Below, in pieces: positions 32,448 through 42,016 of a stretch of 64,000 nt of DNA. The stretch comes from Streptomyces sp. NBRC 110035 (GTDB taxonomy: Bacteria > Actinomycetota > Actinomycetes > Streptomycetales > Streptomycetaceae), in assembly GCF_000829695.1 (NCBI RefSeq), contig NZ_BBNN01000016.1, positions 248,001 through 312,000 on the forward strand, in the 5' to 3' direction. Each line of letters opens with the position of its first letter. Within the stretch, counting starts at the first letter, position 1. The notes under the pieces were generated by a model that was not told the DNA's origin, made no database searches, and worked only from the letters and a program-made list of their open reading frames with translations. Made by a program: the position numbers and the translations under genes.

Positions 32448-33746
32448 GTGAGCGAGACACCACCGAACACCCTGCAATACCGCTTTGACGGGCCGGAAGA
32501 CGCTCCGGTTCTGATCCTGGGGCCCTCACTGGGTACCACATGGCACATGTGGGACCGGCAGATCCCCGAACTGACCAAGCAGTGGCGTGTGTTCCGGTTC
32601 GATCTGCCCGGACACGGAGGCGCCCCCGCCCACCCAGGGGGATCGGTCGGCGATCTCACCGCACGGCTGCTCGCCACCCTCGACGGCCTCGGCGTGCAGC
32701 GCTTCGGCTACGCGGGCTGCGCGCTCGGCGGCGCGATCGGCCTCGAACTGGCCCTGCGGCATCCCGGACGCCTCGCCTCCCTCGCCCTGATCGCCGCCTC
32801 GCCGCGGTTCGGCACCGCCGACGAGTTCCGCCAGCGCGGGGTGGTCGTCCGGACGAACGGGCTCGACCCGATCGCCCGTACCTCGCCCGACCGCTGGTTC
32901 ACCAGCGGTTTCGCGGCCGCGCAGCCGGCGATCACCGAGTGGGCCGTGCAGATGGTGCGCACCACGGACCCGGGCTGCTACATCGCCGCCTGCGAGGCCC
33001 TCGCCTCGTTCGACGTACGGGCCGAACTCGCCAGCGTCGGCGTGCCGACCCTGGTGCTGGTCGGCTCGGACGACCAGGTCACCGGCCCCGCCGAGGCCCG
33101 TACGCTGGTCGCCGGGGTGCCGGACGCCCGGCTGGCCGTCGTGCCCGGTGCCTCCCATCTCGTGCCGGTGGAGCAGCCCGCAGCCGTCACCGACCTGTTG
33201 GTCCGGCACTTCTCCACGGCCTGGCAGCCCGCCTTCGAGTCCGTCACCGGACACGTCGCCCTGCCCGCCGTCCAGGTCAGGGCGGGGCAGGTGGTCGTGC
33301 CGCAGCAGGCCGGGCCCGTCGCGGAGATCGCCGCCGCCGTCCCGCAGCAGGCCCAGGACGGCGGGACCGACGCGTACGAAGCGGGGATGAAGGCCCGCCG
33401 GGAGGTGCTGGGCGACGCGCACGTCGACCAGGTGCTGGCCCACAGCGACGACTTCTCGGGCGACTTCCAGGGGTACGTCACCCGCTCCGTCTGGGGCGAG
33501 GTCTGGGACCGGCCCGGCCTGGACCGGCGCACCCGCAGCTGCGTCACCCTCACCGCCCTGGTCGCCGGCGGCCACCTGGAGGACCTCGCCGTCCACACCC
33601 GGGCGGCCCTGCGCAACGGCCTCACCCCCGCGGAGATCAAGGAGGTCCTGCTCCAGACGGCCGTCTACTGCGGTGTCCCCGCGGCGAACAGCGCGTTCCG
33701 CGTGGCCCAGCAGGTCGTCCGTGAGGAGACCACACCCCAGGAGTGA
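32448..33746 (+). CDS. pcaL: PcaL-type fusion: 3-oxoadipate enol-lactonase / 4-carboxymuconolactone decarboxylase
   Basis: A 432-residue two-domain protein of the beta-ketoadipate pathway of protocatechuate breakdown. Residues 1-260 form an alpha/beta-hydrolase (PcaD-like: GPSLGTTWHMWDRQIPEL, DLPGHG, VGSDDQVTG, VPGASHLVPVEQP). Residues about 305-430 are the carboxymuconolactone decarboxylase domain (YEAGMKARREVLGDAHVD, LTALVAGGHLEDLAVHTRAAL, KEVLLQTAVYCGVPAAN). The nucleophile elbow reads G90-C-A92-L-G94, so Ala sits where Ser is expected. No other pca genes are present here, although in streptomycetes this fusion usually ends a pca operon. GTG at 32448 is the preferred start; an upstream frame extends to 32424. 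Confidence 0.85.
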   Translation: MSETPPNTLQYRFDGPEDAPVLILGPSLGTTWHMWDRQIPELTKQWRVFRFDLPGHGGAPAHPGGSVGDLTARLLATLDGLGVQRFGYAGCALGGAIGLELALRHPGRLASLALIAASPRFGTADEFRQRGVVVRTNGLDPIARTSPDRWFTSGFAAAQPAITEWAVQMVRTTDPGCYIAACEALASFDVRAELASVGVPTLVLVGSDDQVTGPAEARTLVAGVPDARLAVVPGASHLVPVEQPAAVTDLLVRHFSTAWQPAFESVTGHVALPAVQVRAGQVVVPQQAGPVAEIAAAVPQQAQDGGTDAYEAGMKARREVLGDAHVDQVLAHSDDFSGDFQGYVTRSVWGEVWDRPGLDRRTRSCVTLTALVAGGHLEDLAVHTRAALRNGLTPAEIKEVLLQTAVYCGVPAANSAFRVAQQVVREETTPQE

Positions 33747-33795
33747 GACCCGGGTGCCTCGTGCCGGAGGGGGCCGGTGGAGGCAGGATGGACGT

Positions 33796-34431
33796 ATGAG
33801 GCTCACGAAGAAGTCGCACTCCTGCGTCCGCCTGGAGAAGGACGGCCGTACCCTCGTCGTCGACCCCGGAGGGTTCAGCGAGGAGGACGCCGCGCTCGGC
33901 GCGGACGCCCTCCTCGTCACTCACGAGCACCCCGACCACTTCGACGAGGGCAGGCTCAGGGCCGCCCTGGAGGCCGACCCGGCCGCCGGGGTCTGGACCC
34001 TGAAGTCTGTCGCGGACCAGCTCTCGGCCGCGTTCCCCGGCCGGGTGCACACCGTCGGCCACGGCGACACGTTCACCGCCGCGGGCTTCGAGGTGCAGGT
34101 GCACGGCGAACTGCACGCCGTGATCCACCCGGACATCCTGCGGGTCACCAACGTCGGTTACCTCGTCGACGGCGGTGCCCTCTTCCACCCCGGCGACGCC
34201 CTCACCGTCCCCGACCACCCGGTCCGGACGCTGATGCTCCCCGTCATGGCCCCCTGGAACAAGATCTCGGAGGTCATCGACTACGTCCGCGAGGTCCGGC
34301 CGGAGCGCGCCTACGACATCCACGACGCCCTGCTCACCGACCTGGCCCGGCCGATCTACGACCGCCAGATCGGCGCCCTCGGCGGTGCTCCGCACCTGCG
34401 GCTGGCCCCGGGGGCGACGGCCGAGCTGTGA
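33796..34431 (+). CDS. Metallo-beta-lactamase-fold hydrolase (UlaG-like)
   Basis: A 211-residue cytoplasmic metallo-hydrolase. The metal motif THEHPDHFDEG is at residues about 43-53, with further metal ligands in ELHAVIHP and FHPGDALTV. It is short and compact, as in the UlaG/DUF-type MBL-fold proteins that hydrolyse small phosphate or lactone substrates. The ATG at 33796, preceded by GGAGGCAGGATGG, gives an N-terminus MRLTKKSHSCVRLEKDGRT typical of that group. The substrate is unknown. It is 50 bp after pcaL and 64 bp before the exonuclease gene. Confidence 0.82.
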   Translation: MRLTKKSHSCVRLEKDGRTLVVDPGGFSEEDAALGADALLVTHEHPDHFDEGRLRAALEADPAAGVWTLKSVADQLSAAFPGRVHTVGHGDTFTAAGFEVQVHGELHAVIHPDILRVTNVGYLVDGGALFHPGDALTVPDHPVRTLMLPVMAPWNKISEVIDYVREVRPERAYDIHDALLTDLARPIYDRQIGALGGAPHLRLAPGATAEL

Positions 34432-34494
34432 GCCGGGCCGCGGCCGGTGGCCGCCGGCCGGACATCGTCCGAGGTGCCCGGTAGGTTGTGGGAC

Positions 34495-35274
34495 ATGCGC
34501 ATCGCGACCTGGAACGTGAACTCGATCACCGCCCGTCTGCCGAGGCTCCTGGCCTGGCTGGAGAGCAGCGGCACGGACGTGCTGTGCCTCCAGGAGGCCA
34601 AGGTCGCCGAGGAGCAGTTCCCGGTGGAGCAACTGCGCGAGCTGGGTTACGAGTCGGCGGTGCACGCCACCGGCCGGTGGAACGGCGTGGCGGTGCTCTC
34701 CCGCGTGGGCCTCGAGGACGTCGTCAAGGGCCTGCCCGGCGACCCGGGCTACGACGGCTCGTCGGAGCCCCGTGCCGTCCGTGCGACCTGCGGCCCGGTC
34801 CGCGTCTGGTCGGTGTACGTGCCCAACGGCCGTGAGGTCGACCACGCGCACTACGCGTACAAGCTCCGGTGGTTCGAGGCGCTGAAGGCCGCCGTGGCCG
34901 GTGACGCGGCGGGCAGCCGCCCCTTCGCGGTACTCGGCGACTACAACGTGGCGCCGACCGACGACGACGTGTACGACCGCGCCGCCTTCGAGGGCTCCAC
35001 CCATGTCACCCCGGCCGAGCGCGCCGCCCTCGCGGCCCTGCGCGAGACCGGCCTGACCGACGTCGTCCCGCGCCCGCTGAAGTACGACCACCCCTTCACG
35101 TACTGGGACTACCGCCAGCTCGGCTTCCCCAAGAACCGCGGCATGCGCATCGACCTGGTGTACGGCAACGAGCCGTTCGCCAAGGCCGTTTCCGACGCCT
35201 ACGTCGACCGTGAGGAGCGCAAGGGCAAGGGCGCCTCGGACCACGCGCCGGTCGTGGTCGACCTGGACGTGTGA
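34495..35274 (+). CDS. xthA: Exodeoxyribonuclease III (AP endonuclease)
   Basis: A 259-residue DNA-repair nuclease that cuts at abasic sites. Diagnostic EEP-fold motifs appear in order: ATWNVNSITARL with the metal-binding Asn, LCLQEAKV with the catalytic Glu, WSVYVPNGR, GDYNVAPTDDDVY, FTYWDYR, MRIDLVY and the closing SDHAPVVVDL with the catalytic Asp-His. Length and start (MRIATWN) are standard for ExoIII. Acts in base excision repair. Confidence 0.93.
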   Translation: MRIATWNVNSITARLPRLLAWLESSGTDVLCLQEAKVAEEQFPVEQLRELGYESAVHATGRWNGVAVLSRVGLEDVVKGLPGDPGYDGSSEPRAVRATCGPVRVWSVYVPNGREVDHAHYAYKLRWFEALKAAVAGDAAGSRPFAVLGDYNVAPTDDDVYDRAAFEGSTHVTPAERAALAALRETGLTDVVPRPLKYDHPFTYWDYRQLGFPKNRGMRIDLVYGNEPFAKAVSDAYVDREERKGKGASDHAPVVVDLDV

Positions 35275-35346
35275 TCACCCGCCCCCGGCGGCAGTTGCCC
35301 GCGCGCCCTGTGGTGCGGACGGCGGTACGAATGTCACCCTGGAGGG

Positions 35347-35757
35347 ATGAACATCCCCTTCCTGGGCAACCGGCGCCGGAATCTCCAAGTCCGCGACCCC
35401 GAAGGCCTCGCGGAACTCCTCGCCGAGTGCGAACTGCTGCGTTCCCAGGTGGCGCGGGCCGGTGTCCGGCTGGACGACTCCCCGGCCTCGCTGGAGGCGC
35501 TGGACCAGATGGTCCCGGGAAGCTGGCGGGACGACGAGGACACCCTGACCTGGCTGGGCAACGACGTGGGGCTGTATCTGGGCACGGTCGTCGTGCGCAC
35601 TGTTCCAGGAGCCGTCTGGGAGATCCGCCCCGACGGTCAGCCCGTCGTACGGCTCGCCTCCGGGCGGGAGTTCGACGTCGTGGAATTTGGGCACGCCTGG
35701 GCCGCCGGCGGGGTGCCCGAACTGTCCCAGCTGTACGCCGAGGTCGCGGAGGCCTGA
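35347..35757 (+). CDS. Small cytosolic hypothetical protein (DUF6278-like)
   Basis: A 136-residue acidic protein. Recognisable blocks are DSPASLEALDQMVPGSWRDDE, WLGNDVGLYLGTVVVRTVPGAVWEI and FGHAWAAGGVPELSQLYAEVA. The pattern resembles small conserved streptomycete proteins annotated DUF6278, an assignment from memory. There are no cysteines apart from one near residue 28, and no membrane segment or signal. Expression may follow xthA, 72 bp upstream. Function unknown. Confidence 0.72.
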   Translation: MNIPFLGNRRRNLQVRDPEGLAELLAECELLRSQVARAGVRLDDSPASLEALDQMVPGSWRDDEDTLTWLGNDVGLYLGTVVVRTVPGAVWEIRPDGQPVVRLASGREFDVVEFGHAWAAGGVPELSQLYAEVAEA

Positions 35758-36177
35758 GACACCGGCCGGCACTCCGGTCCCGACCGCCCCCGACCGCTCC
35801 CGCACTCCGCCGGCGCGCACCGGACAGCGGCCGGGCCGGGCACCTCCTCTCCAGGTCCGCTCCAGGATTCTCGAGCAGTGGGCGGGGGGCTCGCGGGGAC
35901 GTCCGCCCCCGGCCTCGACTACGATGTTTTCTCCGTCCCGGTGAGGAAGGTGACTTCGCGGTCAAAGCGGGGACACCGCCGCCGGGAGGGGCCCACCGTC
36001 CCACATCCGAGGGGCGGCGGTTCACAACGGCCAGTCCCGCCCGGCGGCAGCCGGAGATCACTGCCCGCGTGGCGAAGACGGCCCGTGCCACGGGTCGTTC
36101 GCCGGCGGGCAGAAGGTCAGCTGCGCGCCGGACGGGTGGCGCCCGGTCGTCACCCGCCCGCGCGCCCTGCGGGAGGC
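35758..36177. other. Intergenic region, no gene supported
   Basis: The region of 420 bp lies between a plus-strand and a minus-strand gene. One frame near 36010-36170 gives a protein-like run with several Cys and His (DHCPRGEDGPCHGSFAGGQ) but has no start codon after an in-frame stop at 35951. I do not call it a gene. Confidence 0.35.
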
Positions 36178-36972
36178 TCAGGGCTTCTGCTGCTTCCTCC
36201 GCGAGGCGGGCGCGGGAGCGGGTGCCGGGTCGGCGGAGGACTCGGCGGGGACCGGCAGCGGGGTCTGCGCGGCGCGGGTCACGTCCCCGACCACCTCGAC
36301 GACATCAGGACCGTACGCCTGCGAGTTGACGACCCTCAGCAGCAGGACGAAGGAATGGGAACCGTGCTTGCGTGCCAGCCGTTCGTGATGGCGGGCGAGG
36401 TAGCGGGTGGCGGCCTGGTTGGTGATCGCGCGCTGGCCGCAGAACAGGAACACGGGCCGGGTGTCGGGCCGTTCACCGGCGGTGAGCCGGGCGAGCAGGA
36501 CGTACTCCCTGACCCCCGGCTCCATCCGGTAGAGCTCGGTGCCGATCCGGAAGGCGGCCCGGTCCGGGCCCGGTTCGGGGTCTATGTTGACGCGCACCCC
36601 CGGCAGCATCGCCGCCATGTGGGCCACCATCCGCCGGTTCGACGCGGGACCCCCCACGCAGAACTCCGTGCGCTCGCCGAAACCCTGATGGACCATGTCC
36701 TGCGTGACCACCTGGACGTGCGCCCCGCAGTCCTTGATCAGCGCCGAGAGCTCCAGCAGCGAGAACACGTCGAAGCGGTGCACGGCCGGTTCCGCCGTGG
36801 CCGGATCACGGTTGACGACGAGGAGCGACTCGGAGTGGTCCGGCAGTCCGAAGAAGGCCTGCTTGCGCCGGAGCCTGCGCTTCCACAGGTAGGTACGGGC
36901 GATCCAGCCCAGCGCGGCGAAGAGGCCGGAGGCGACCACACCCAGAACAATGTTGCGTACGTCGTCACTCAT
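36178..36972 (-). CDS. Membrane-anchored hypothetical protein
   Basis: A 264-residue protein. One N-terminal hydrophobic helix at residues about 7-24 (NIVLGVVASGLFAALGWIA) is followed by a strongly basic stop-transfer (WKRRLRRKQ) and a cytosolic domain with LLVVNRDPATAEPAVHRFDVFSLLELSALIKDCGAHVQVV and VFLFCGQRAITNQAATRYLARHHERLARKHG. The pattern suggests a nucleotide- or ligand-binding Rossmann-like domain. The Pro/Ala-rich C-terminus ends RRKQQKP. The start at 36972 was preferred because the helix follows at once. Family not recognised. Confidence 0.75.
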   Translation of the reverse strand: MSDDVRNIVLGVVASGLFAALGWIARTYLWKRRLRRKQAFFGLPDHSESLLVVNRDPATAEPAVHRFDVFSLLELSALIKDCGAHVQVVTQDMVHQGFGERTEFCVGGPASNRRMVAHMAAMLPGVRVNIDPEPGPDRAAFRIGTELYRMEPGVREYVLLARLTAGERPDTRPVFLFCGQRAITNQAATRYLARHHERLARKHGSHSFVLLLRVVNSQAYGPDVVEVVGDVTRAAQTPLPVPAESSADPAPAPAPASRRKQQKP

Positions 36973-37137
36973 GGGCGCGCATGCTAGCGGGCTTGGGCAA
37001 ACCCGTGTTCGAGACGTCCGGGGGAAGGGCGTCCGGGGAAACCGCGACGGCACGCCCCACGGTGTGTCCCACGACGTACCTGATGTGGGCATGGCGATGA
37101 ATTAGGCTGCGGGAACGGCCCTTCAACGGAGGTGCGG

Positions 37138-38964
37138 ATGCGTCATCGTGTCGGACGGAAGCTGACGGTTCTGGCGGTCACCGCCGTGGTGGTCTCGGCG
37201 GGAGCGGCAGCGCCCCCGACGACCGGCACGCAGGGCGGGCCCGGCCGGACCCCTGCCCCGCCGCCTGCCAAGACCCCGGTGGCCGTCGGCCACGGCGGAG
37301 CGGTCTCCAGCGTCGATGCCGACGCCTCCGCGGCCGGCATCGAGATCCTCAGAAGGGGCGGGAACGCCGTCGACGCGGCCGTCGCCACCGCCGCCGCCCT
37401 CGGCGTCACCGAGCCCTACTCGGCCGGTATCGGCGGAGGCGGCTACTTCGTCCACTACGACGCCGGCTCCCGCACCGTGCGGACGATCGACGGACGCGAG
37501 ACCGCACCGCTGACCGCCGACTCCGGCCTCTTCCTGGAGAACGGCACTCCCGTCCCCTTCGCCGAAGCCGTCAGCAGCGGCCTCGGCGTCGGCACCCCGG
37601 GCACCCCGGCCACCTGGCAGCGGGCGCTCGAGAAGTGGGGGAGCAAACCCCTGCGGACGGTCCTGAGACCCGCCGAGAAGCTGGCCCGCGACGGGTTCAC
37701 CGTCGACAGCACCTTCCGCGCCCAGACCGCCGCCAACGAGGCCCGCTTCCGCCACTTCCCCGACACCGCCGAGCTGTTCCTTCCCGGTGGCGGACTCCCG
37801 GTCGTCGGCACCACCTTCAAGAACCCCGACCTCGCCCGCACCTACGCGGAGCTGAGCCGGAAGGGCGTCGACGCGCTGTACCGGGGCGCCATCGGCCGGG
37901 ACATCGTGGACACGGTCAACGAGCCGCCCGTGGACCCCGACTCCGGCTGGAACGCCCGCCCCGGCGACCTCTCGGCCCGGGACCTCGCGGCGTACCGGGC
38001 CACGACCCAGCCGCCCACCAGGACGTCGTACCGCGGCCTGGACGTCTACGCCATGGCGCCCTCCTCCTCCGGCGGCACCACCGTCGGCGAGGCCCTCAAC
38101 ATCCTGGAGCGCACCGACCTCTCCCGGGCCGACGACGCCCGCTACCTGCACCGCCTCATCGAAGCCAGCCGCATCGCGTTCGCCGACCGGGGCCGCTGGG
38201 TCGGCGACCCCGCCTTCGAGGACGTACCGACGAAGGAACTGCTCTCCCAGCGGTACGCCGACTCCCGCGCGTGCCTCATCCAGGACGACGCCGTCCTCAC
38301 CAGCCCGCTCGCCCCCGGCGACCCGCGAGACCCCGCGCCCTGCGCGACCGGCGGCCCCGCGGCCCCGACGACGTACGAGGGTGAGAGCACCACGCACCTC
38401 ACCACCGCCGACCGCTGGGGCAACGTCGTCTCCTACACCCTCACCATCGAGCAGACCGGCGGCAGCGGCATCACCGTGCCCGGCCGCGGGTTCCTGCTCA
38501 ACAACGAGCTGACCGACTTCTCCTTCGCCCCGGCGAACCCGGCCGTCCACGACCCGAACCTGCCGGGTCCCGGCAAGCGGCCCCGGTCCTCGATGGCCCC
38601 GACGATCGTGCTCGACGGCCACGGCCGGCCGGTCGTGGCGCTCGGTTCGCCCGGCGGCTCGACCATCATCACCACCGTGCTGCAGACCCTCACCGGTTTC
38701 CTCGACCGCGGTCTGCCGCTGGTCGACGCGATCGCCGCGCCGCGCGCCAGCCAGCGCAACACGGCCCGCACCGACCTCGAACCCGGCCTGTACGACAGCG
38801 CCGTACGACAGAAGCTGGAGGCCGTCGGACACTCCTTCCAGCCCAACCCGGAGATCGGCGCGACCACCGCGGTGCAGCGGCTGCCGGACGGCCGGTGGGT
38901 CGCCGCGGCGGAGAAGACCCGCCGGGGAGGCGGCTCGGCGATGGTGGTGCGCCCGGCGCGGTAG
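37138..38964 (+). CDS. ggt: Gamma-glutamyltransferase (secreted)
   Basis: A 608-residue exported Ntn hydrolase that cleaves the gamma-glutamyl bond of glutathione and related peptides. The signal peptide is residues 1-24. The large subunit has GIGGGGYFV, RETAP and the mid-region PSSSGGTTVGEALNILE. The autoprocessing site is EGESTTHLTTADRWGNVVS, with Thr418 as the predicted nucleophile of the small subunit, followed by LLNNELTDFSF and RPRSSMAPTIV. The ATG at 37138 sits 6 nt after ACGGAGG and is preferred over the GTG at 37132. Length is normal for the family. It probably helps scavenge glutamate and cysteine outside the cell. Confidence 0.92.
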   Translation: MRHRVGRKLTVLAVTAVVVSAGAAAPPTTGTQGGPGRTPAPPPAKTPVAVGHGGAVSSVDADASAAGIEILRRGGNAVDAAVATAAALGVTEPYSAGIGGGGYFVHYDAGSRTVRTIDGRETAPLTADSGLFLENGTPVPFAEAVSSGLGVGTPGTPATWQRALEKWGSKPLRTVLRPAEKLARDGFTVDSTFRAQTAANEARFRHFPDTAELFLPGGGLPVVGTTFKNPDLARTYAELSRKGVDALYRGAIGRDIVDTVNEPPVDPDSGWNARPGDLSARDLAAYRATTQPPTRTSYRGLDVYAMAPSSSGGTTVGEALNILERTDLSRADDARYLHRLIEASRIAFADRGRWVGDPAFEDVPTKELLSQRYADSRACLIQDDAVLTSPLAPGDPRDPAPCATGGPAAPTTYEGESTTHLTTADRWGNVVSYTLTIEQTGGSGITVPGRGFLLNNELTDFSFAPANPAVHDPNLPGPGKRPRSSMAPTIVLDGHGRPVVALGSPGGSTIITTVLQTLTGFLDRGLPLVDAIAAPRASQRNTARTDLEPGLYDSAVRQKLEAVGHSFQPNPEIGATTAVQRLPDGRWVAAAEKTRRGGGSAMVVRPAR

Positions 38965-39000
38965 GCCGCAGGCCCGGTCGGCGGGAAGGCGAAGGCGCCC

Positions 39001-39023
39001 GCGCCCCCGGTGGGAAGGGGCGC
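39001..39023. terminator. Bidirectional terminator between ggt and clpC-like genes
   Basis: GCGCCCC and GGGGCGC form a 7-bp GC stem with a 9-nt loop between two convergent genes, where a shared terminator is expected. No T-run follows. Confidence 0.45.
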
Positions 39024-39031
39024 CCGCGCGC

Positions 39032-41659
39032 TCACCGTTCGGGCGGCGCGGGTGCTGGAGGCTCCTCACGGCCGGTGCCGGTGCCGGTGCCGGTGCCGGC
39101 CGTCGACCCGCCGCCGGCCGCGGTGCCGGTCCCCGCCTGCGTCCGGAACGTGAGATTTCCGTCCGCCGCGTCCACCGTCACCCGGTCGCCGCCGCTGACC
39201 GTGCCGTCCAGCAGCAGCCGGGAGAGCTGGTTGTCGACCTCCCGCTGGATGGTGCGGCGCAGCGGCCGCGCCCCGTACTCGGGCTGGTGGCCGCGCCGCG
39301 CCAGCCAGTCCACGGCCGCCTCGGTGAACTCGACCGCGACACCCTGCCCCCGCAGCCCGCGCCGCGTCGCCTCCAGCAGCAGGTCCGTGATCCGCCGCAG
39401 CTCCGTGGCGGTCAGCTCACGGAACACCACCACCTCGTCGATCCGGTTGAGGAACTCGGGCCGGAAGTGCTCCCGCAGCGGCCGCAGGACCTGCTCCCGC
39501 CGCGCCTCCTCGTCCGCGTCCGCGCCGCCGGCGGAGAAGCCCGGCGCCCCGCCGCGCCGCGTGATGGCCTCGGAACCGAGGTTGCTCGTCATCACGATCA
39601 CGGTGTTGCCGAAGTCCACCGTCCTGCCCTGGGAGTCGGTCAGCCGGCCGTCGTCGAGAACCTGGAGCAGGATGTTGAAGACGTCCGGATGCGCCTTCTC
39701 CATCTCGTCGAGCAGCAGCAGCGAGTACGGATGCCTGCGCACCACCTCGGTCAGCTGACCAGCCTCCTCGTGGCCGACGTACCCGGGCGGGGCGCCCACC
39801 AGCCGGCTGACGGTGTGCCGCTCCTGGTACTCGCTCATGTCGAGGCGGACCATGCGGTCCTCGCTGCCGAACAGGGCCTCGGCCAGCGCCCGTGCCAGTT
39901 CCGTCTTGCCGACGCCGGTCGGCCCGAGGAACAGGAAACCGCCGATCGGCCGGTCGGGGCTGGCGAGCCCGGCCCGCGAGCGCAGCACCGCGTCCGCGAC
40001 CACCCGCACCGCCTCGTCCTGGCCGACGACCCGCTGGTGCAGGTGCTCCTCGAGACCCAGCAGCCGGTCCTTCTCCTCCTCGGTGAGACGGCTGACCGGA
40101 ATGCCGGTCTGCCGGGACACCACCTCCGCGATCGCCTCGGCGTCCACCACCAGACTCTGGCCCTCGTCGACCCGGCCCTCGCCACCGACCTCGGTGATCC
40201 GTTCCCTCAGCTCGCCGATGCGGTCCCGCAGCTGTGTCGCCTGCTCGTACCGCTCGTCGGCGACCGCCTGGTCCTTGTCGCAGGTCAGCTGCTCCAGCTC
40301 CTGCTCCAGGGCGCGCACGTCCGTGCCCTTGGTCCGGGACCGCAGCCGCACCCGGGCGCCGGCCTGGTCGATCAGGTCGATCGCCTTGTCCGGCAGACGG
40401 CGGTCGCTGAGATAGCGGTCGGACAGCTCGACGGCCGCCACCAGCGCCTCGTCGGTGTAACGGACCTGGTGGTGGGCCTCGTACCGGTCCCGCAGACCGC
40501 GCAGGACGGCGATCGCGTCGGACGGTGTGGGCTCCGGCACCATGATCGGCTGGAAGCGGCGGGCCAGCGCCGCGTCCTTCTCGATCCGGCGGTACTCCTC
40601 CAGCGTGGTCGCGCCCACGACGTGCAGCTCGCCGCGGGCCAGCGCCGGCTTGAGGATGTTGCCGGCGTCCATCGAACCGCCCTCGCCGCCGCCTCCGGCG
40701 CCCACGACGGTGTGCAGCTCGTCGATGAAGACGATCAGCCGGTCGGAGTGGGTACGGATCTCGTCGACGATGGTGGTCATCCGCTCCTCGAAGTCGCCCC
40801 GGTACCGGGTCCCGGCGACCACGGCCGTCAGGTCCAGCGCGACCACCCGCCGGGTCATCAGCAGGTCGGGCACGTCCCCGTCCGCGATCCGCTGCGCCAG
40901 CCCCTCCACCACGGCGGTCTTGCCGACGCCCGCGTCACCGATCAGCACCGGGTTGTTCTTGCCGCGCCGGGAGAGCACCTCGATGGTCTGCTCGATCTCC
41001 TCCTCCCGCCCGATCACCGGGTCGATGCGGCCCTCACGGGCCAGCTCGGTGAGGTCACGGCCGTACTGGTCCAGCGTCGGCGTGCCCGTGGCGGTGCGGG
41101 GCCGCTCGGGGCGGGGCGGCGCGGGGTCCGGTGCGTCGGGCGGCCCTCCGGCGGCGGCGTACCGGGCCGCGTCCAGGATGTGCCCGGCGGCAGAGTCGGG
41201 GTTGGCCGCCAGGGCGCTGAGCACATGCTCGGGGCCGATGTACCCGGCCCCGGTCGACCGGGCCATCTCGTGCGCGTCCAGCAGGGCCCGCTTGACGGCG
41301 GGGGTGAGCGAGAGCGACGTCGGCGGCGGGGCGTCGTCCGGGCCGTACTGGACGGGCCCGGACCGTTCGTCGATCTGCGACGCCATCGAGTCGGGGTCCG
41401 CGCCCGCCCGGCTGAGCAGGCCGCGGGTCGGCTCGGTGGCCAGCGCGGCGCGCAGCAGGTGCTGGGTGTCCAGGTCGCGGCTGCCGTGCTCGGCGGCGTA
41501 CTGCGCGGCACCGCGCACCAGGTCCCTGGCCGGTTGGCTCAGCAGCCGGCCGATGTCGACCTGCCGGGGGCGCGGCCCGCCGAAGAAACGTGCGAGGAAC
41601 TCTCCGAAGGGGTCCGAGCCGTAGCCCTCCGGACCCGTGAACCCGCTGCTCATGGACAT
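39032..41659 (-). CDS. ClpC-like AAA+ chaperone (Hsp100)
   Basis: An 875-residue protein-unfolding ATPase. After a Gly-rich leader come a Clp N-domain pair ([41 protein letters not shown]), the first AAA module with [14 protein letters not shown] and [13 protein letters not shown], a short middle region with a UVR-like segment ([17 protein letters not shown]), and the second AAA module with [14 protein letters not shown] and [15 protein letters not shown] loop (GAPGFSAGG) lies where ClpC contacts ClpP. A tail of GT repeats is encoded by four tandem GGTGCC units at 39074-39097. It is distinct from the usual essential ClpC in its N-terminus. Starts at 41659 and 41653 are both possible. Confidence 0.88.
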   Translation of the reverse strand: MSMSSGFTGPEGYGSDPFGEFLARFFGGPRPRQVDIGRLLSQPARDLVRGAAQYAAEHGSRDLDTQHLLRAALATEPTRGLLSRAGADPDSMASQIDERSGPVQYGPDDAPPPTSLSLTPAVKRALLDAHEMARSTGAGYIGPEHVLSALAANPDSAAGHILDAARYAAAGGPPDAPDPAPPRPERPRTATGTPTLDQYGRDLTELAREGRIDPVIGREEEIEQTIEVLSRRGKNNPVLIGDAGVGKTAVVEGLAQRIADGDVPDLLMTRRVVALDLTAVVAGTRYRGDFEERMTTIVDEIRTHSDRLIVFIDELHTVVGAGGGGEGGSMDAGNILKPALARGELHVVGATTLEEYRRIEKDAALARRFQPIMVPEPTPSDAIAVLRGLRDRYEAHHQVRYTDEALVAAVELSDRYLSDRRLPDKAIDLIDQAGARVRLRSRTKGTDVRALEQELEQLTCDKDQAVADERYEQATQLRDRIGELRERITEVGGEGRVDEGQSLVVDAEAIAEVVSRQTGIPVSRLTEEEKDRLLGLEEHLHQRVVGQDEAVRVVADAVLRSRAGLASPDRPIGGFLFLGPTGVGKTELARALAEALFGSEDRMVRLDMSEYQERHTVSRLVGAPPGYVGHEEAGQLTEVVRRHPYSLLLLDEMEKAHPDVFNILLQVLDDGRLTDSQGRTVDFGNTVIVMTSNLGSEAITRRGGAPGFSAGGADADEEARREQVLRPLREHFRPEFLNRIDEVVVFRELTATELRRITDLLLEATRRGLRGQGVAVEFTEAAVDWLARRGHQPEYGARPLRRTIQREVDNQLSRLLLDGTVSGGDRVTVDAADGNLTFRTQAGTGTAAGGGSTAGTGTGTGTGREEPPAPAPPER

Positions 41660-42016
41660 CCGTTCCGCCCGCCCCTGCGGGATCCCCCAGGGCCGGGCGG
41701 ACCCGGGAACCTGAAGGAGGCCCGGGGCGCGCTCACTGCTCGACGTACGGTCCGGACGCGGGTGCCCGGCCGCCTCCCGGTCGCACACATGAGTGACCCC
41801 GCGGTGCGAGTGCCGCCTTCGACGTGCTGCCTGACGTGTGGTGGGCGCGGCGCGCTCGTAGAACACCCTCGCACGATCGCTCGGGGGCAGCACCTCGGAA
41901 CCACGTCACCGGGTGGGGCACGCTCCGGAGGGCTTGCGCGGGAGGGCCCGTGCGGGAGGGCTCGGCCTCAACTCCACCGCGCCAATTGATATACCGGCGC
42001 GAGGGGGGCATGGTGC
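41660..42016. other. Divergent promoter region
   Basis: This region of 357 bp lies between the clpC-like gene and the XRE pseudogene. An AT-richer patch, CAATTGATATACC near 41983-41995, stands out in this GC-rich DNA and is a plausible promoter core. No HspR-type inverted repeat (CTTGAGT-N7-ACTCAAG) was found. Confidence 0.35.

Noticed and set aside
36010..36170. Cys/His-containing frame as a small zinc protein
   Set aside because: It has no start codon after the in-frame stop at 35951 and no ribosome binding site; chance is the simpler explanation.
41660..42000. HspR-type (HAIR) operator for the clpC-like gene
   Set aside because: No CTTGAGT-N7-ACTCAAG or close variant was found upstream.
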